Origin: an uncultured SAR116 cluster alpha proteobacterium
Lineage (GTDB): Bacteria > Pseudomonadota > Alphaproteobacteria > Puniceispirillales > Marisalimonadaceae
DNA: 64,000 bases
Direction: 5' to 3'
NCBI GenBank assembly: GCA_902517815.1
Contig: CABYED010000002.1
Location: 62,001 to 126,000 of the forward strand
In this document: piece after piece, positions 28,777 through 38,890 of the stretch
How positions within the stretch are numbered: the first letter of the stretch is position 1
How the letters are laid out: every line of letters begins with the position of its first letter
Translations under genes and position numbers: made by a program
Notes under the pieces: model-generated
Told to the model about the DNA's origin: nothing
Seen by the model: only the letters and a program-made list of their open reading frames with translations
Databases searched by the model: none

Positions 28777-30008
28777 TCAATAATCGTATCATTAAATTTT
28801 AGCGCATAACCTGCTAAATATAAAGATCCAGTTATTAACAAGGGAATTTTATTATCAACCTTTTTTAGAGCATCTTCGAAACTGTTTGAAACGTTTGTAT
28901 TAAAACCCAAGGTATCTAATTTATTTTTTATATCTAGTGCTGAAAATGAATTTGTTTGTTCAGGTATTTCAATAGCATTAATTTGATTAATATGGTTTTT
29001 AAAGATTTCAACAAAATCTTTAATTTTTCTGTTATTTAACATCCCTATAATTAGGTTCCATTTACCTAATGCTTCTTTAGTTAGATATTTTTCAAGAGCA
29101 ACAGCACCATCTTGATTATGTGATCCATCAATTACAGTAACATTTTTTCTGAGATTGAAAATTTTACCATCACTTAATTTTTGGATTCTTCCAAACCAAG
29201 AGGTTCTTGCGAGTCCTTTATTTACTTTGATTAAGGAAATAGAAGGTATAATAAATTTAGCTGCTGTAAATGCTGTTGATGCATTTTCGTATTGAAAGTC
29301 ACCAACTAAACCTAATGTTGTGTCTTTAGAAATTGGATCTAGCTCTATTACATTTGAATTTAATTCTTTTGCACTATTAGTTAGTGTTTTCAATGCTTCG
29401 TCTTTACTTTGTTTGGAAATTATTACAGGAATATTTTTTCTTAAAATTCCAGCCTTCTCTTTTGCTATTTTTTCAATTTTATTTCCAAGAAATTCTTCAT
29501 GATCAAAGCCAATTTTAGTAATTATAGTAAGTTTTTTGTTTTCTAAAATATTTGTAGCATCTAATCTACCGCCCAGCCCAGTTTCAAAAATATTAATATC
29601 AGCAGGAAACCTTTTGAAAGCAACAAAAGCTGCTGCTGTAGTAATTTCAAAAAATGTAATTGGATTAAGATTATTTTTTAACTCAACTTCTTCTAATATA
29701 TTTATTAAATTTTTATCTGAAATTAATTTTTTGTTTATTCTAATTCGTTCATTAAAATTTATTAAGTGAGGAGAAGTATATAAATTAACTGAAAAATCAT
29801 GAGCTTCTAAAATTTCTTTTAAGAACGCTGCAGTTGAACCTTTACCATTTGTCCCAGCTATATGAATTACGTTTTTTAAAGTATTTTGTGGATTATCAAA
29901 TTTATCCATTAAACTTTTTAATCTTTTAAGATCAAAATTTATAAGTTTTGGATGTAAATCAAACATCCTTTTTAAGGTTAAAGATAATTTACTTTTAGTA
30001 TTACTCAA
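28773..30008 (-). CDS. folC: Folylpolyglutamate / dihydrofolate synthase
   Basis: FolC adds glutamate to dihydropteroate and folates. The Mur-ligase P-loop AGTNGKGSTAAFL is near residue 50. The ETGLGGRLDATNI and TKIGFDHEEFLG segments are typical, as is the C-terminal domain with VIDGSHNQDGA. It begins at TTG with a weak upstream ribosome site, 20 bases after accD ends. The last four bases overlap trxA on the other strand. Confidence 0.93.
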   Translation of the reverse strand: MSNTKSKLSLTLKRMFDLHPKLINFDLKRLKSLMDKFDNPQNTLKNVIHIAGTNGKGSTAAFLKEILEAHDFSVNLYTSPHLINFNERIRINKKLISDKNLINILEEVELKNNLNPITFFEITTAAAFVAFKRFPADINIFETGLGGRLDATNILENKKLTIITKIGFDHEEFLGNKIEKIAKEKAGILRKNIPVIISKQSKDEALKTLTNSAKELNSNVIELDPISKDTTLGLVGDFQYENASTAFTAAKFIIPSISLIKVNKGLARTSWFGRIQKLSDGKIFNLRKNVTVIDGSHNQDGAVALEKYLTKEALGKWNLIIGMLNNRKIKDFVEIFKNHINQINAIEIPEQTNSFSALDIKNKLDTLGFNTNVSNSFEDALKKVDNKIPLLITGSLYLAGYALKFNDTIID

Positions 30009-30028
30009 TTTAAATTTAATATTCGTAG

Positions 30029-30883
30029 TTAATTTAAATAAAAAGTTAGAGATTTTAAAAGTTTCGAAATTTTTGTTTTTTGTTCTGATCTAGGAACAAC
30101 AATATCTATCATACCATGAGATTTTAAATATTCCGCAGTTTGAAAATCTTCAGGTAATTTTTCTTTAACAGTCTCTTCTATAACTCTTCTACCAGCAAAC
30201 CCAATAATTGCTCCTGGTTCTGCAACATGAATATCACCAAGCATAGCAAAACTTGCAGTAACACCTCCGGTAGTTGGATTTGCATGTAAAACTATATATG
30301 GAAGCTTTGCTTTTTTAATTTTATTAATTGCAATTGTTGATCTTGGCATTTGCATTAGGGAAAATATGCCTTCTTGCATTCTTGCACCTCCAGAAGATGG
30401 GACTACGATAAGGGAACATTTTCTTTTTATAGCCTCTTCAGAGGCTAAAATTAATCCATTTCCTACATATCTACCCATTGATCCCGCCATAAATGCAAAA
30501 TCTAAACATGCCAAGATTACAGGAGTTTTGTCAATTAATCCAAAACTGACCAATAAAGCATCATCTAGTTTTGTTTTGCTCTGAGCATCTTTTATTCTAT
30601 CGCTATATTTTTTTTTATCTTTAAAATTAAGTGGATCTAATTTTGGTTTTGGAATTATGATATTTTCTATAGTGTCTTTATCAAGAAGAAACTCAATTCT
30701 CTCTTTTGCTGATAAGTGATCATGAAAACCACATGTTTTACAAACATTATGATTTGCAGTAAATTCTTTGTGAAATATCATTTGAGAACAAGATTTGCAT
30801 TTTATCCACAATACTTCCTCAGGTTCTTTTATTTTAACAAATGCTTTAAACTTAGGTAAAACTGTCTCTTTAATCCAATTCAA
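30029..30883 (-). CDS. accD: Acetyl-CoA carboxylase carboxyltransferase beta subunit
   Basis: AccD with AccA transfers the carboxyl group to acetyl-CoA in fatty acid synthesis. The N-terminal zinc ribbon has CKSC (residue about 29) and CKTC. The crotonase-like core has SSGGARMQEGIFSLMQM and HANPTTGGVTASFAMLGD, typical of AccD. The start is TTG after AAGGAA. It lies between trpA and folC as in many alphaproteobacteria. Confidence 0.95.
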   Translation of the reverse strand: MNWIKETVLPKFKAFVKIKEPEEVLWIKCKSCSQMIFHKEFTANHNVCKTCGFHDHLSAKERIEFLLDKDTIENIIIPKPKLDPLNFKDKKKYSDRIKDAQSKTKLDDALLVSFGLIDKTPVILACLDFAFMAGSMGRYVGNGLILASEEAIKRKCSLIVVPSSGGARMQEGIFSLMQMPRSTIAINKIKKAKLPYIVLHANPTTGGVTASFAMLGDIHVAEPGAIIGFAGRRVIEETVKEKLPEDFQTAEYLKSHGMIDIVVPRSEQKTKISKLLKSLTFYLN

Positions 30884-30929
30884 TTATCTTTCCTTCTTTA
30901 TCTACATACAATAACCAAAGAAATAAGGC

Positions 30930-31748
30930 TTAATTATGTTTTAAAGCTTTTGATATATCTTTAGTAAAGCCTAAACATGAAGTTAAGGCCCAACTGCTTG
31001 AATCACTACCATTATCTAAAGTTTTTTTGATTAAATCAACTACCGCAGATCCTATAACAATACCGTCAGAGAATTCTGACATCAAAGTTGCTTGAGCAGG
31101 TGATCGAATGCCAAATCCAACAACAATTGGTAAGTTTGTTACCTGTTTAATCTTTCTTATATTTTCTTGAACGTTTTCAATATCAGGAGCTTGGGTACCT
31201 GTAATACCTGTTATTGAAACATAATACACAAATCCAGTAGCATTTAACAAAATCTTTTTAAGTCTTTTTTCATCTGTAGTTGGGGTAACTAATCTTATCA
31301 TAGAAAGATTATTTTTTTCAGCTTCAAAATAGAACTCATCATCTTCTTCTGGTGGCAAGTCTACAATGATAAGCGCATCTACACCTAGCTTTATACAATT
31401 TTTAATGAATTTTTCTTTCCCAAACTTATAAATTGGGTTGTAATATCCCATCAATATAATAGGAGTATGATTATTTTCTTCTCTAAAAATTTTAATTAGT
31501 GATAAACATTTATTAAGATTCATACCTGATTTAAGAGCTCTTTGACTTGATAATTGTATAGATGGTCCATCTGCCATTGGGTCTGAAAACGGCATGCCAA
31601 TTTCTATAAAATCTGCTCCATTGTTAGGTAAATTAGTAATAAGTTTTAGAGAGCTCTCAAAATCAGGGTCGCCAGCGGTTACAAAAATTCCTAGGGCTTT
31701 TTTATTTTCTTTATTTAATTGATCAAAAGTTTTTTTTATACGGTTCAT
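30930..31748 (-). CDS. trpA: Tryptophan synthase alpha chain
   Basis: TrpA cleaves indole-3-glycerol phosphate to indole. The catalytic Glu and Asp are in DFIEIGMPFSDPMADGPSIQ, near residues 48 and 59, and the phosphate-binding GFGIRSPAQA is present. The 272-residue length is normal. It follows trpB after nine bases. Confidence 0.96.
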   Translation of the reverse strand: MNRIKKTFDQLNKENKKALGIFVTAGDPDFESSLKLITNLPNNGADFIEIGMPFSDPMADGPSIQLSSQRALKSGMNLNKCLSLIKIFREENNHTPIILMGYYNPIYKFGKEKFIKNCIKLGVDALIIVDLPPEEDDEFYFEAEKNNLSMIRLVTPTTDEKRLKKILLNATGFVYYVSITGITGTQAPDIENVQENIRKIKQVTNLPIVVGFGIRSPAQATLMSEFSDGIVIGSAVVDLIKKTLDNGSDSSSWALTSCLGFTKDISKALKHN

Positions 31749-31757
31749 AGTTTAGTA

Positions 31758-32975
31758 TTAACTATCATTTTTCATTATTAATGGTAACACAGCGGACAAA
31801 TCTTTATCACCTCTACCACACATATTCATAATTATAATTTGGCCTTTTCTTTCAGAGGCAAGTTTACCTGTAATATGCAAAGCATGAGCAGGTTCAAGAG
31901 CTGGAATTATACCTTCTAAACTACTACATAACTTAAAAGCAACTAAACTCTCTTCATCTGTAGTTGATAAATATTTAATTCTACCAATATCATGAAGCCA
32001 CGAATGCTCTGGTCCAATACCAGGATAATCCAAACCCGCAGATATTGAGTGAGCATCAATTATTTGACCATTACTATCTTGTAGTAAATAAGTTCTATTT
32101 CCATGAAGCACTCCAGGAGAGCCTGCAGTAAGCGAAGCAGCATGTAAATTGGAATTCAGTCCCTTACCTGCAGCCTCTACACCAAATATTTCAACTTCTT
32201 TATCATCAAGGAAAGGATGAAATAGGCCTAAGGCATTTGATCCTCCTCCAATACAGGCGACTAAAGCATTTGGAAGTTGATTTTCTTTTTCTAAAATTTG
32301 CTTTTTTGCTTCTTCACCTATAATAGATTGAAAATCTCTTACCATTTTTGGATATGGGTGTGGTCCAGCTGCAGTTCCAATAATATAAAAATGAGTATTT
32401 GCGTTAGTTACCCAGAATCTTAGAGCATCATTCATGGCATCCTTTAAAGTCCCTGTACCAGAGGTAACTGGATTGATTTTTGCACCTAATAACTTCATTC
32501 TTTGAACATTTGGTTTTTGACGCTCAATATCTTTCGCACCCATAAAGACTTCGCATTCAAAACCAAATAGGGCGCATGCTGTGGCAGTAGCAACTCCATG
32601 TTGACCTGCTCCAGTTTCTGCAATAATTTTATTTTTACCCATCTTTTTTGCTAATAATATTTGACCAATAACATTGTTAATTTTATGAGCTCCAGTGTGA
32701 TTGAGTTCATCTCTTTTTAAATAAATTTTTGCTCCACCAAAATGTTCTGTTAGTCTCTCTGCAAAATATAATGGACTAGGTCTTCCAATATAATCTTTTC
32801 TATACATATCTAGTTCATTAATGAAAGATTGATCTGTTATTGCATTTTCATATGCATTTTCAACTTCCAAAATTAATGGCATTAGAGTTTCAGCAACAAA
32901 TCTTCCACCATGAATGCCAAATTTACCGTAAGCATCTGGACCAGTTTTTAAGCTATTTAAATTCAAGTTCGACAT
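31758..32975 (-). CDS. trpB: Tryptophan synthase beta chain
   Basis: TrpB joins indole and serine with pyridoxal phosphate. The PLP lysine is in HTGAHKINN near residue 96 (numbering from this start) and the phosphate loop GGGSNALG is present. The protein is 405 residues, standard for TrpB1. It lies between trpF and trpA in one transcript. Confidence 0.97.
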   Translation of the reverse strand: MSNLNLNSLKTGPDAYGKFGIHGGRFVAETLMPLILEVENAYENAITDQSFINELDMYRKDYIGRPSPLYFAERLTEHFGGAKIYLKRDELNHTGAHKINNVIGQILLAKKMGKNKIIAETGAGQHGVATATACALFGFECEVFMGAKDIERQKPNVQRMKLLGAKINPVTSGTGTLKDAMNDALRFWVTNANTHFYIIGTAAGPHPYPKMVRDFQSIIGEEAKKQILEKENQLPNALVACIGGGSNALGLFHPFLDDKEVEIFGVEAAGKGLNSNLHAASLTAGSPGVLHGNRTYLLQDSNGQIIDAHSISAGLDYPGIGPEHSWLHDIGRIKYLSTTDEESLVAFKLCSSLEGIIPALEPAHALHITGKLASERKGQIIIMNMCGRGDKDLSAVLPLIMKNDS

Positions 32976-32985
32976 AAGTTATTCA

Positions 32986-33627
32986 TTACAATTCTTTACA
33001 TTTTATTATAAAATTTTCTATTAATTTAGGATCTTTAACACCTTTTATAATTTCTAAACCAGAAGATATATCTATTGCTGGTGCTTTAGTGATTTCAACT
33101 GCTTTTTCTATATTTTCTATATTTAAACCTCCAGCAAGCATCCATTTTTTTTTTGACTTAAAATCCTTAAGAATATCCCAATCAAATTTTTTTCCGTTAC
33201 CACCTGGTAAATCTTCAGATGGAGCATCAAGAAGCAAGATATCACAAATATCTTCAAAATCTGTTGTTAATTGCATAAGATTTAATTTATTTTTAACATT
33301 AATCCCTTTTATGATAGGAATATTTAAGTTTTTTTTAATATATCTACATCGGTCAGGATTTTCGTTTCCATGAAGTTGAATATAATCAGGTTTTATTTTG
33401 TTTTTAATTTCAAATAAAAAATCATCATTTGGATCAACAGTTAGTGCCACTATTTTACTGGTTTTATTTCTTGATTGAAGCAGTTCTCTAGACTGATTAA
33501 TTGATATGTTTCGCGGTGAATTTGGATAAAAAACCAATCCTATGTAATTGACTTTATATTTAAGTGCTGTGTTCATTGATTTTTTATCATTTATTCCACA
33601 CACTTTAATTTCAAATAGATTATTCAT
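32986..33627 (-). CDS. trpF: Phosphoribosylanthranilate isomerase
   Basis: TrpF isomerises phosphoribosylanthranilate in tryptophan synthesis. The active-site Cys is in KVCGIND near residue 10 and the general acid Asp in IVALTVDP. Later strands LLLDAPSEDLPGGNGKKFDW and LAGGLNIENI match the family. It heads the trpF-trpB-trpA set. TrpE, TrpD and TrpC are not in the window. Confidence 0.93.
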   Translation of the reverse strand: MNNLFEIKVCGINDKKSMNTALKYKVNYIGLVFYPNSPRNISINQSRELLQSRNKTSKIVALTVDPNDDFLFEIKNKIKPDYIQLHGNENPDRCRYIKKNLNIPIIKGINVKNKLNLMQLTTDFEDICDILLLDAPSEDLPGGNGKKFDWDILKDFKSKKKWMLAGGLNIENIEKAVEITKAPAIDISSGLEIIKGVKDPKLIENFIIKCKEL

Positions 33628-33675
33628 TTTAAATAAGTTTTATCTTCTAGATAAAAGAAAGTTTAAAAAATAAAG

Positions 33676-33957
33676 TTATTTATTTAAACGATCTTTCATA
33701 CCTTTACCCATTCTGAAATAGGGCACATTTTTTTCTGGAACTGCCACAGCAGCACCATTTTTTGGATTTCTAGCAATCCGTGCTTTTCTTTTTTTAACAT
33801 CAAATACGCCAAATCCACGTAATTCTACCCTTTCGTTTTTAGATAGAGCTTTAGAAATTGTATCAAAAAATACATTTACAATCTTAGTTGCATCTTTTTG
33901 ATAAATACTTGGGTTAAGATTTGCAATTTTATTTATAAGATCTGATTTATTCAACAT
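33676..33957 (-). CDS. ihfB: Integration host factor beta subunit
   Basis: IHF bends DNA and takes part in transcription, replication and recombination. The 93-residue form from the ATG at 33957 begins MLNKSDLINKIANLN. It has VELRGFGVFDVKKRKAR and ARNPKNGAAVAVPEK, the DNA-contact arm with the Pro that intercalates. A longer reading from 33981 would overlap rpsA further and lacks a ribosome site, whereas AAAGG precedes the chosen ATG. HU-type proteins are similar; position after rpsA favours IhfB. Confidence 0.9.
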   Translation of the reverse strand: MLNKSDLINKIANLNPSIYQKDATKIVNVFFDTISKALSKNERVELRGFGVFDVKKRKARIARNPKNGAAVAVPEKNVPYFRMGKGMKDRLNK

Positions 33958-33964
33958 AACACCT

Positions 33965-35674
33965 TTAAGAGGATTTTTCATCTTTTTTTGCCAGTGCAGC
34001 TCCTAAAATATCACCTAAACTTGCACCGCTGTCCGATGATCCATACTCTGCCATAGCTTTCTTTTCTTCTTCAATTTCTCTAGCCTTTATTGAAAGAGAA
34101 AGTTTTCTTGTTTTTTTATCAATATTTGTAACTGTAGCATCAACTTTATCACCAACTCCATAACGATCTGTCTTTTGATGTGCTCTTTCACGTGATAAAT
34201 CATTTTTCTTAATAAAACCTTTTAAATTATCACCCACACTAACTTCCAGACCATTTTCTATTATTTCAGCAATTGTGCAAGTAACTGTTGATCCCTTTCT
34301 TATATTATCAATTTCAGTAGCAGTAACATCTTCTGTAAGTTGTTTAATACCAAGAGAAATTCTTTCTTTTTCAACGTCTATATCTAATATTTTTGCTTGA
34401 GCAGAAGAACCTTTTACATAATTTTTAATAAGTTCATCTCCGTTACCGTCCCAACTTATATCAGATAAATGCACTAAACCATCAATATCTTCAGTAAGAG
34501 CTATAAATAGACCGAACTCAGTTATATTCCTTATCTCACCTTCAATTATATCACCAATTTTATTTGTGCTGTTATATTTTTCCCAAGGATTCTCTACACA
34601 TTGTTTTATCCCGAGAGAAATTCTTCTCTTTTGTACATCAATTTCAAGGACCATTACCTCAACTTTTTCAGAGGTAGAAACAATTTTTCCTGGATGGATA
34701 TTTTTTTTAGTCCAGCTCATTTCTGAAACATGTACTAATCCTTCAATACCATCCTCTAATTCAACGAAAGACCCATAATCTGTGATATTAGTCACAACTC
34801 CTGATACCTTTGAACCTATAGGAAATCTTTCAAAAACTTTTATCCAAGGATCCTCAGTTAGTTGTTTAATACCGAGTGATATTCTCTGTGTTTCGTCGTT
34901 GAATTTTATAACTTTAACTTGAACAGATTCACCTACTTGAATTGCTTCAGATGGATGATTTATTCTTTTCCATGAAATATCTGTTACATGTAATAAACCA
35001 TCGACACCTCCTAGATCAACAAAAGCACCGTAATCAGTTATATTTTTAATAATACCTTGTAAAACTTGCCCTTCTTGTAAATTTGCAACTAGTTCAGTTC
35101 TTGCTTCAGCTCTACTATCTTCTAAAATTGCTCTTCTTGAAACAACTATGTTGCCTCTTCTTCTATCCATTTTAAGTATTTGAAATGGTTGGGGTGTACC
35201 CATCAATGCACCAAGATCTTTTATAGGTCTTATATCTACTTGACTTCCAGGTAAAAAAGCTGTAGCGCCTTCTAAGTCTACAGTAAAACCTCCTTTGACT
35301 TTCCCAAAGATTATACCGTTAACTCTCTGTTGTTTCTCAAGCGCAACTTCTAGATTTACCCAAGCTTCCTCTCTTCTTGCTTTTTCTCTACTTAAAATTG
35401 CTTGGCCATTAATATCTTCTAGTCTTTCGATATAGACTTCAACTTTGTCTCCCACATTAATCTTCATATCTTCATCGTTGTTCCCAAACTCTCTTAAAGG
35501 GACACGACCTTCACATTTCAAACCCACATCAATTAAAATCATATCTTTTTCAATGGAAATTACTGTTCCAGAAACTACTGATCCTTCTATACTTGTCATT
35601 TCTTGAAAGCTTTGGTCTAATAATTCTGAAAAGGTTTCCTTAGAAGGTTTGTCAGTGGTTACAGTTTCAGTCAA
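33965..35674 (-). CDS. rpsA: 30S ribosomal protein S1
   Basis: S1 binds mRNA to the 30S subunit. The 569-residue protein has six S1 RNA-binding repeats, recognisable by recurring segments such as YGAFVDLGGVDGLLHVTDISW, YGSFVELEDGIEGLVHVSEM and FGLFIALTEDIDGLVHLSDI. The first two repeats are divergent, as usual, since they bind the ribosome. It lies between cmk and ihfB, a widespread order. Confidence 0.97.
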   Translation of the reverse strand: MTETVTTDKPSKETFSELLDQSFQEMTSIEGSVVSGTVISIEKDMILIDVGLKCEGRVPLREFGNNDEDMKINVGDKVEVYIERLEDINGQAILSREKARREEAWVNLEVALEKQQRVNGIIFGKVKGGFTVDLEGATAFLPGSQVDIRPIKDLGALMGTPQPFQILKMDRRRGNIVVSRRAILEDSRAEARTELVANLQEGQVLQGIIKNITDYGAFVDLGGVDGLLHVTDISWKRINHPSEAIQVGESVQVKVIKFNDETQRISLGIKQLTEDPWIKVFERFPIGSKVSGVVTNITDYGSFVELEDGIEGLVHVSEMSWTKKNIHPGKIVSTSEKVEVMVLEIDVQKRRISLGIKQCVENPWEKYNSTNKIGDIIEGEIRNITEFGLFIALTEDIDGLVHLSDISWDGNGDELIKNYVKGSSAQAKILDIDVEKERISLGIKQLTEDVTATEIDNIRKGSTVTCTIAEIIENGLEVSVGDNLKGFIKKNDLSRERAHQKTDRYGVGDKVDATVTNIDKKTRKLSLSIKAREIEEEKKAMAEYGSSDSGASLGDILGAALAKKDEKSS

Positions 35675-35769
35675 TATTTTCTCCTATGTATAAATTATAT
35701 AATGTGCATTTTTTTTGATGTTATAAATATTGAAAGTCAAGAAATCAATAAATATGTCATTATAAAATG

Positions 35770-36423
35770 TTAAATTCCTTCAATTATTTTAGTTACCTTT
35801 AATAATAATTCTTCCGCATCAATAAAACTTGTATCGATTACATGTGCATCATTAGCTGGAACAAGTGGTGATGTTTTTCTACTACTATCCAACTTGTCTC
35901 TTTCACTAATTTCAATAATTAAAGAATGCAACATACACTTTTCATCATTTTCATGCAAGAAAGATATATTTTTTTCTAATAATCTCCTTTTTGCTCTTAT
36001 ATCTATGGATGCATCAATAAAAAACTTAAAATCAGCATTTGGAAGAATTTTTGTGCCAATATCTCTGCCATCAAGAACACAACCAGGAAATTTCGTTTTA
36101 TTGTTAGCTACAAATTCTTTTTGTTTTGAATTCAATATTTCTCTTAATTTAGTATAAGTTGCAATAAAAGAAGCTAGTTTTGCGGTTTCTTCTGATCTTA
36201 ACTCTTTTTTATTTAATTCTAGAAGATTCAAATTTCTTGCAATTTCACAGCTATGATATGCTAAATTTGAAGAAGTATCTTTTTTATTAATTATTAACTC
36301 ATTAGCAACTTTCCTATATAAAAGTCCAGTGTCTAGATGCACAAAACCATATTTTTTAGCTAATTTTTTAGCTAAAGTACCTTTGCCTGACGCAGCGGTT
36401 CCGTCTATTGCAATCTCTATCAT
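35770..36423 (-). CDS. cmk: Cytidylate kinase
   Basis: Cmk phosphorylates CMP and dCMP. The P-loop IDGTAASGKGTLAK lies at residues 6-19, LDTGLLYRKVA follows, and CVLDGRDIGTKILP is the nucleotide-binding part. The 217-residue length fits. It is between aroA and rpsA, an order conserved across proteobacteria. Confidence 0.95.
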   Translation of the reverse strand: MIEIAIDGTAASGKGTLAKKLAKKYGFVHLDTGLLYRKVANELIINKKDTSSNLAYHSCEIARNLNLLELNKKELRSEETAKLASFIATYTKLREILNSKQKEFVANNKTKFPGCVLDGRDIGTKILPNADFKFFIDASIDIRAKRRLLEKNISFLHENDEKCMLHSLIIEISERDKLDSSRKTSPLVPANDAHVIDTSFIDAEELLLKVTKIIEGI

Positions 36424-36465
36424 TTAAATTATCTCATTCCTGTCAAAATATATAATTTTATATAT

Positions 36466-37794
36466 CTATATATGTTTCAAGTTAGCCCCAATTTTATTCA
36501 TTATTTCAAAAAATGAAGGGAAAGATGAGTTAATAGTATCAGTATCCAACACTTTTACAGGATTTTCAGTTATTAATCCTAAACATAAAAACGACATAGC
36601 AATTCTATGGTCCAATCTAGATTTAATAGTAATGTTCCCTTTTAAAGCATAATCAGGTCCTTTACCTTTTATAACTAAACTATCTTTTTTTTCTTTCGTT
36701 TCAATGCCAACTGATCTTAACCCTTCACTCATTGAACGGATTCTATCAGTTTCTTTAAATCTTAGTTCTTCAATACCTTCCATTGTTGTTTCACCAATTG
36801 CTCTAATAGCAGCTATAGAAAGTATAGGAAATTCATCTATCATAGAAGCAACTCTAGACTTAGGAATTTTAATTCCCTTCAAAATACTATATTTTGCTGA
36901 AATATCTGCAATTGGTTCACCATTTATTTCTCGTCTATTTGAAAATGAAATATTTGCTCCCATTTCAATAAGGCTTTTATATAAGCCTAACCTCAAATCA
37001 TTAACACATACATTCAAAACTTTAATCTCACTTTTAGGTGTTATTATTGAAGCTACCAAAGGAAATGCAGCACTAGAAGGATCTGAAGGAATTTCAATGT
37101 TAAGTGGTTTAAGCATTGGTAAGCCTTCGAGAGTGATTTTCCAAGAAGAATTAGGTAGTTGTATTGTGGAAATTTTAGCTCCTAAATACTTTAACATTCT
37201 TTCACTATGATCTCTTGACAAAGAAGGTTCAATAATAGTCGTATTTCCTGTTGAAGATAGTCCAGCTAATAGAACACTTGACTTAATTTGAGCTGAAGCA
37301 ACAGGGCTGGTATATTCAAGAGGTAGTGGAATTTTAGAACCTTTAATTTTAATAGGCAAATTATCGTTGTTAGGGTCATCAAAAACTGCACCAGTTTTCC
37401 TGAGCGGTTTAATTATTCTTTTCATTGGTCTTTTGGATAAAGATTCATCTCCTATAATTGTTGCTTCAACATCAGATCCAGCTATTAGTCCCATAAGTAA
37501 TCTTGATCCAGTTCCAGAATTACCTAAATCCAAACTTAAACCTGAACCGGATAAATTTCCTATTCCATTTCCAAAAACTTCCCAAATATTTTTATTTTTT
37601 TTGATTATTATGCCTAAAGTTTTTAGTGCCTCAAGTGTTGCAATGACATCATCGCTTTCAAGAAGGTTTTTAATTTTTATTTTCCCTGTTACTAATGATC
37701 CTATGATAAGAGCGCGATGAGAAATTGACTTGTCACCGGGCACAACCACTTCACCATATAATTTTGAAGATTTATATGAAGTCATAGAGTTCAT
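36466..37794 (-). CDS. aroA: 3-phosphoshikimate 1-carboxyvinyltransferase (EPSP synthase)
   Basis: AroA is the sixth shikimate pathway enzyme. Motifs present are PGDKSISHRALIIG, LGNSGTGSRLLMGL, the catalytic DEFPILSIAA, FKETDRIRSM and LDHRIAMSF. The first start (442 residues) and an ATG three codons later cannot be separated. The Gly-rich LLMGLIAG pattern resembles class II enzymes, but assigning glyphosate class by eye is unsafe. Confidence 0.96.
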   Translation of the reverse strand: MNSMTSYKSSKLYGEVVVPGDKSISHRALIIGSLVTGKIKIKNLLESDDVIATLEALKTLGIIIKKNKNIWEVFGNGIGNLSGSGLSLDLGNSGTGSRLLMGLIAGSDVEATIIGDESLSKRPMKRIIKPLRKTGAVFDDPNNDNLPIKIKGSKIPLPLEYTSPVASAQIKSSVLLAGLSSTGNTTIIEPSLSRDHSERMLKYLGAKISTIQLPNSSWKITLEGLPMLKPLNIEIPSDPSSAAFPLVASIITPKSEIKVLNVCVNDLRLGLYKSLIEMGANISFSNRREINGEPIADISAKYSILKGIKIPKSRVASMIDEFPILSIAAIRAIGETTMEGIEELRFKETDRIRSMSEGLRSVGIETKEKKDSLVIKGKGPDYALKGNITIKSRLDHRIAMSFLCLGLITENPVKVLDTDTINSSFPSFFEIMNKIGANLKHI

Positions 37795-37873
37795 AAAAAA
37801 TAATTACCAGTATTAATAAAGTCTCAATATATATTTAATTTAGGAAAAGTTAACCAAATTCTTAAAAAAACTT

Positions 37874-37903
37874 TTGACATATTGAATATTTTAAGTCTAT
37901 TCC
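37874..37903 (+). promoter_or_regulatory. Possible promoter for the TIGR02300 gene and tRNA-Ala
   Basis: A perfect TTGACA at 37874-37879 lies in the 141-base gap before the TIGR02300 gene. The best -10 candidate, TATTCC at 37898-37903, is 18 bases further and weak. The gap also divides this gene from the divergent aroA, so a promoter is expected here. Confidence 0.35.
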
Positions 37904-37935
37904 AATAATAAGATATTTTATTAAGGAGAATAGCA

Positions 37936-38343
37936 ATGGCAAAACCAGAATGGGGTAGAAAGAGAACTTGTCAAGTTTGTGGTAAAAAATTTTATGATCT
38001 TAACAAATCTCCTATTATTTGCCCTTGTCCTGAAGCTGTTGAATTTGATCCTAACGATTATTTAAAATCAAGAAAAGCTAAGGGTATTCCTCTAAAAGCT
38101 TCAGTAGAAGATGACAATGAATTAACAAAAGATATTGAAAACATTGACGATATTGAGGTAGATGCTGATGGTGAAGTTGTAAGTGATGATGATCCATTAC
38201 TTGAAATAAATAAAGAAGATCAAAATGTAATAGCAGATGACGAAATTGATATGGATGAGGATGTTTCTTTTATTGAGGATGATGAAATTACAGAAGACGA
38301 TAATGGTATTAATGTAGAAATCAATGAAGATGATAAGAATTAA
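37936..38343 (+). CDS. TIGR02300 family zinc-ribbon-like protein
   Basis: The function is unknown. The 135-residue protein begins MAKPEWGRKRTCQVCGKKFYDLNKSP, followed by ICPCPEA; the Cys pairs CQVC and CPC probably bind zinc. The remaining two thirds is very acidic and low in complexity. The family is found in alphaproteobacteria, usually just upstream of a tRNA-Ala gene and next to aroA, as here. AAGGAG precedes the ATG. Confidence 0.85.
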   Translation: MAKPEWGRKRTCQVCGKKFYDLNKSPIICPCPEAVEFDPNDYLKSRKAKGIPLKASVEDDNELTKDIENIDDIEVDADGEVVSDDDPLLEINKEDQNVIADDEIDMDEDVSFIEDDEITEDDNGINVEINEDDKN

Positions 38344-38352
38344 AATATTTTT

Positions 38353-38428
38353 GGGGCTATAGCTCAGTTGGGAGAGCGCTACACTGGCAGTGTAGAGGTC
38401 AGGGGTTCGAACCCCCTTAGCTCCACCA
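38353..38428 (+). tRNA. tRNA-Ala(GGC)
   Basis: GGGGCTA pairs with TAGCTCC in the acceptor stem. The anticodon stem CTACA/TGTAG encloses loop CTGGCAG with anticodon GGC. The T arm is GGGGTTCGAACCCCC-like and the CCA end is encoded at 38426-38428. This gene carries the G3-U70-type acceptor region of alanine tRNAs. Its 3' part overlaps the C-terminal codons of a recombinase remnant on the other strand, suggesting an attachment site. Confidence 0.95.
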
Positions 38429-38696
38429 AATTACCTTCTTCCTTGATATCTTTGCTGTAAACGTTGAAGGGGCTAGATATCAGGGGGGTTGTAATTTTCT
38501 CTTGTAATGAAAATGAAATACCTTCAGGAAAAATTAAATTGTTGAAACTTCTCTGAGATTCTCTGGTAAGAGAAGTCCAATGTGAAGGAATGTTTTTAAA
38601 AATATATAAGATTTCAGGTAAAAACTTATTAAAATCATTATCTTTATCTAAAATATCTAAATTAGTTTTTAATTCTAAAAGTTCTTTTTTTATCAT
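38379..38696 (-). pseudogene. Remnant of a serine site-specific recombinase (C-terminal part) ending in tRNA-Ala
   Basis: The open part (105 residues from an internal ATG) ends FPEGISFS, then TTPLISSPF, resembling the C-terminal segment of large serine recombinases (RLVFPEG... TP...LPF). Its last 16 residues, VELRGFEPLTSTLPV, are the antisense translation of tRNA-Ala, exactly the tail seen when such a recombinase gene abuts the tRNA it integrates into. The catalytic and DNA-binding domains are absent, and stops appear upstream on this strand, so the gene is dead. Another 45-codon open piece lies upstream in a different frame. Confidence 0.6.
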
Positions 38697-38890
38697 GAAT
38701 TGATGATGCTATATCATCGTGTATTTCTGTATGTTTATCCTCACCCATTTTTTCAAGTAGATTCCTAAGATTATTATACTGATTTTTTGTTTTATTTCTC
38801 TAAAGATTAAATATTTTTAAAATAAATTTCTACTCTTTATTTACAATGTAATAAAAATGTTTTTATGATAAAATTTTTAAGGAGATTAAT

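Noticed and set aside
38379-38428. C-terminal tail VELRGFEPLTSTLPV as a conserved peptide
   Set aside because: It is the antisense translation of tRNA-Ala, not a selected protein sequence.
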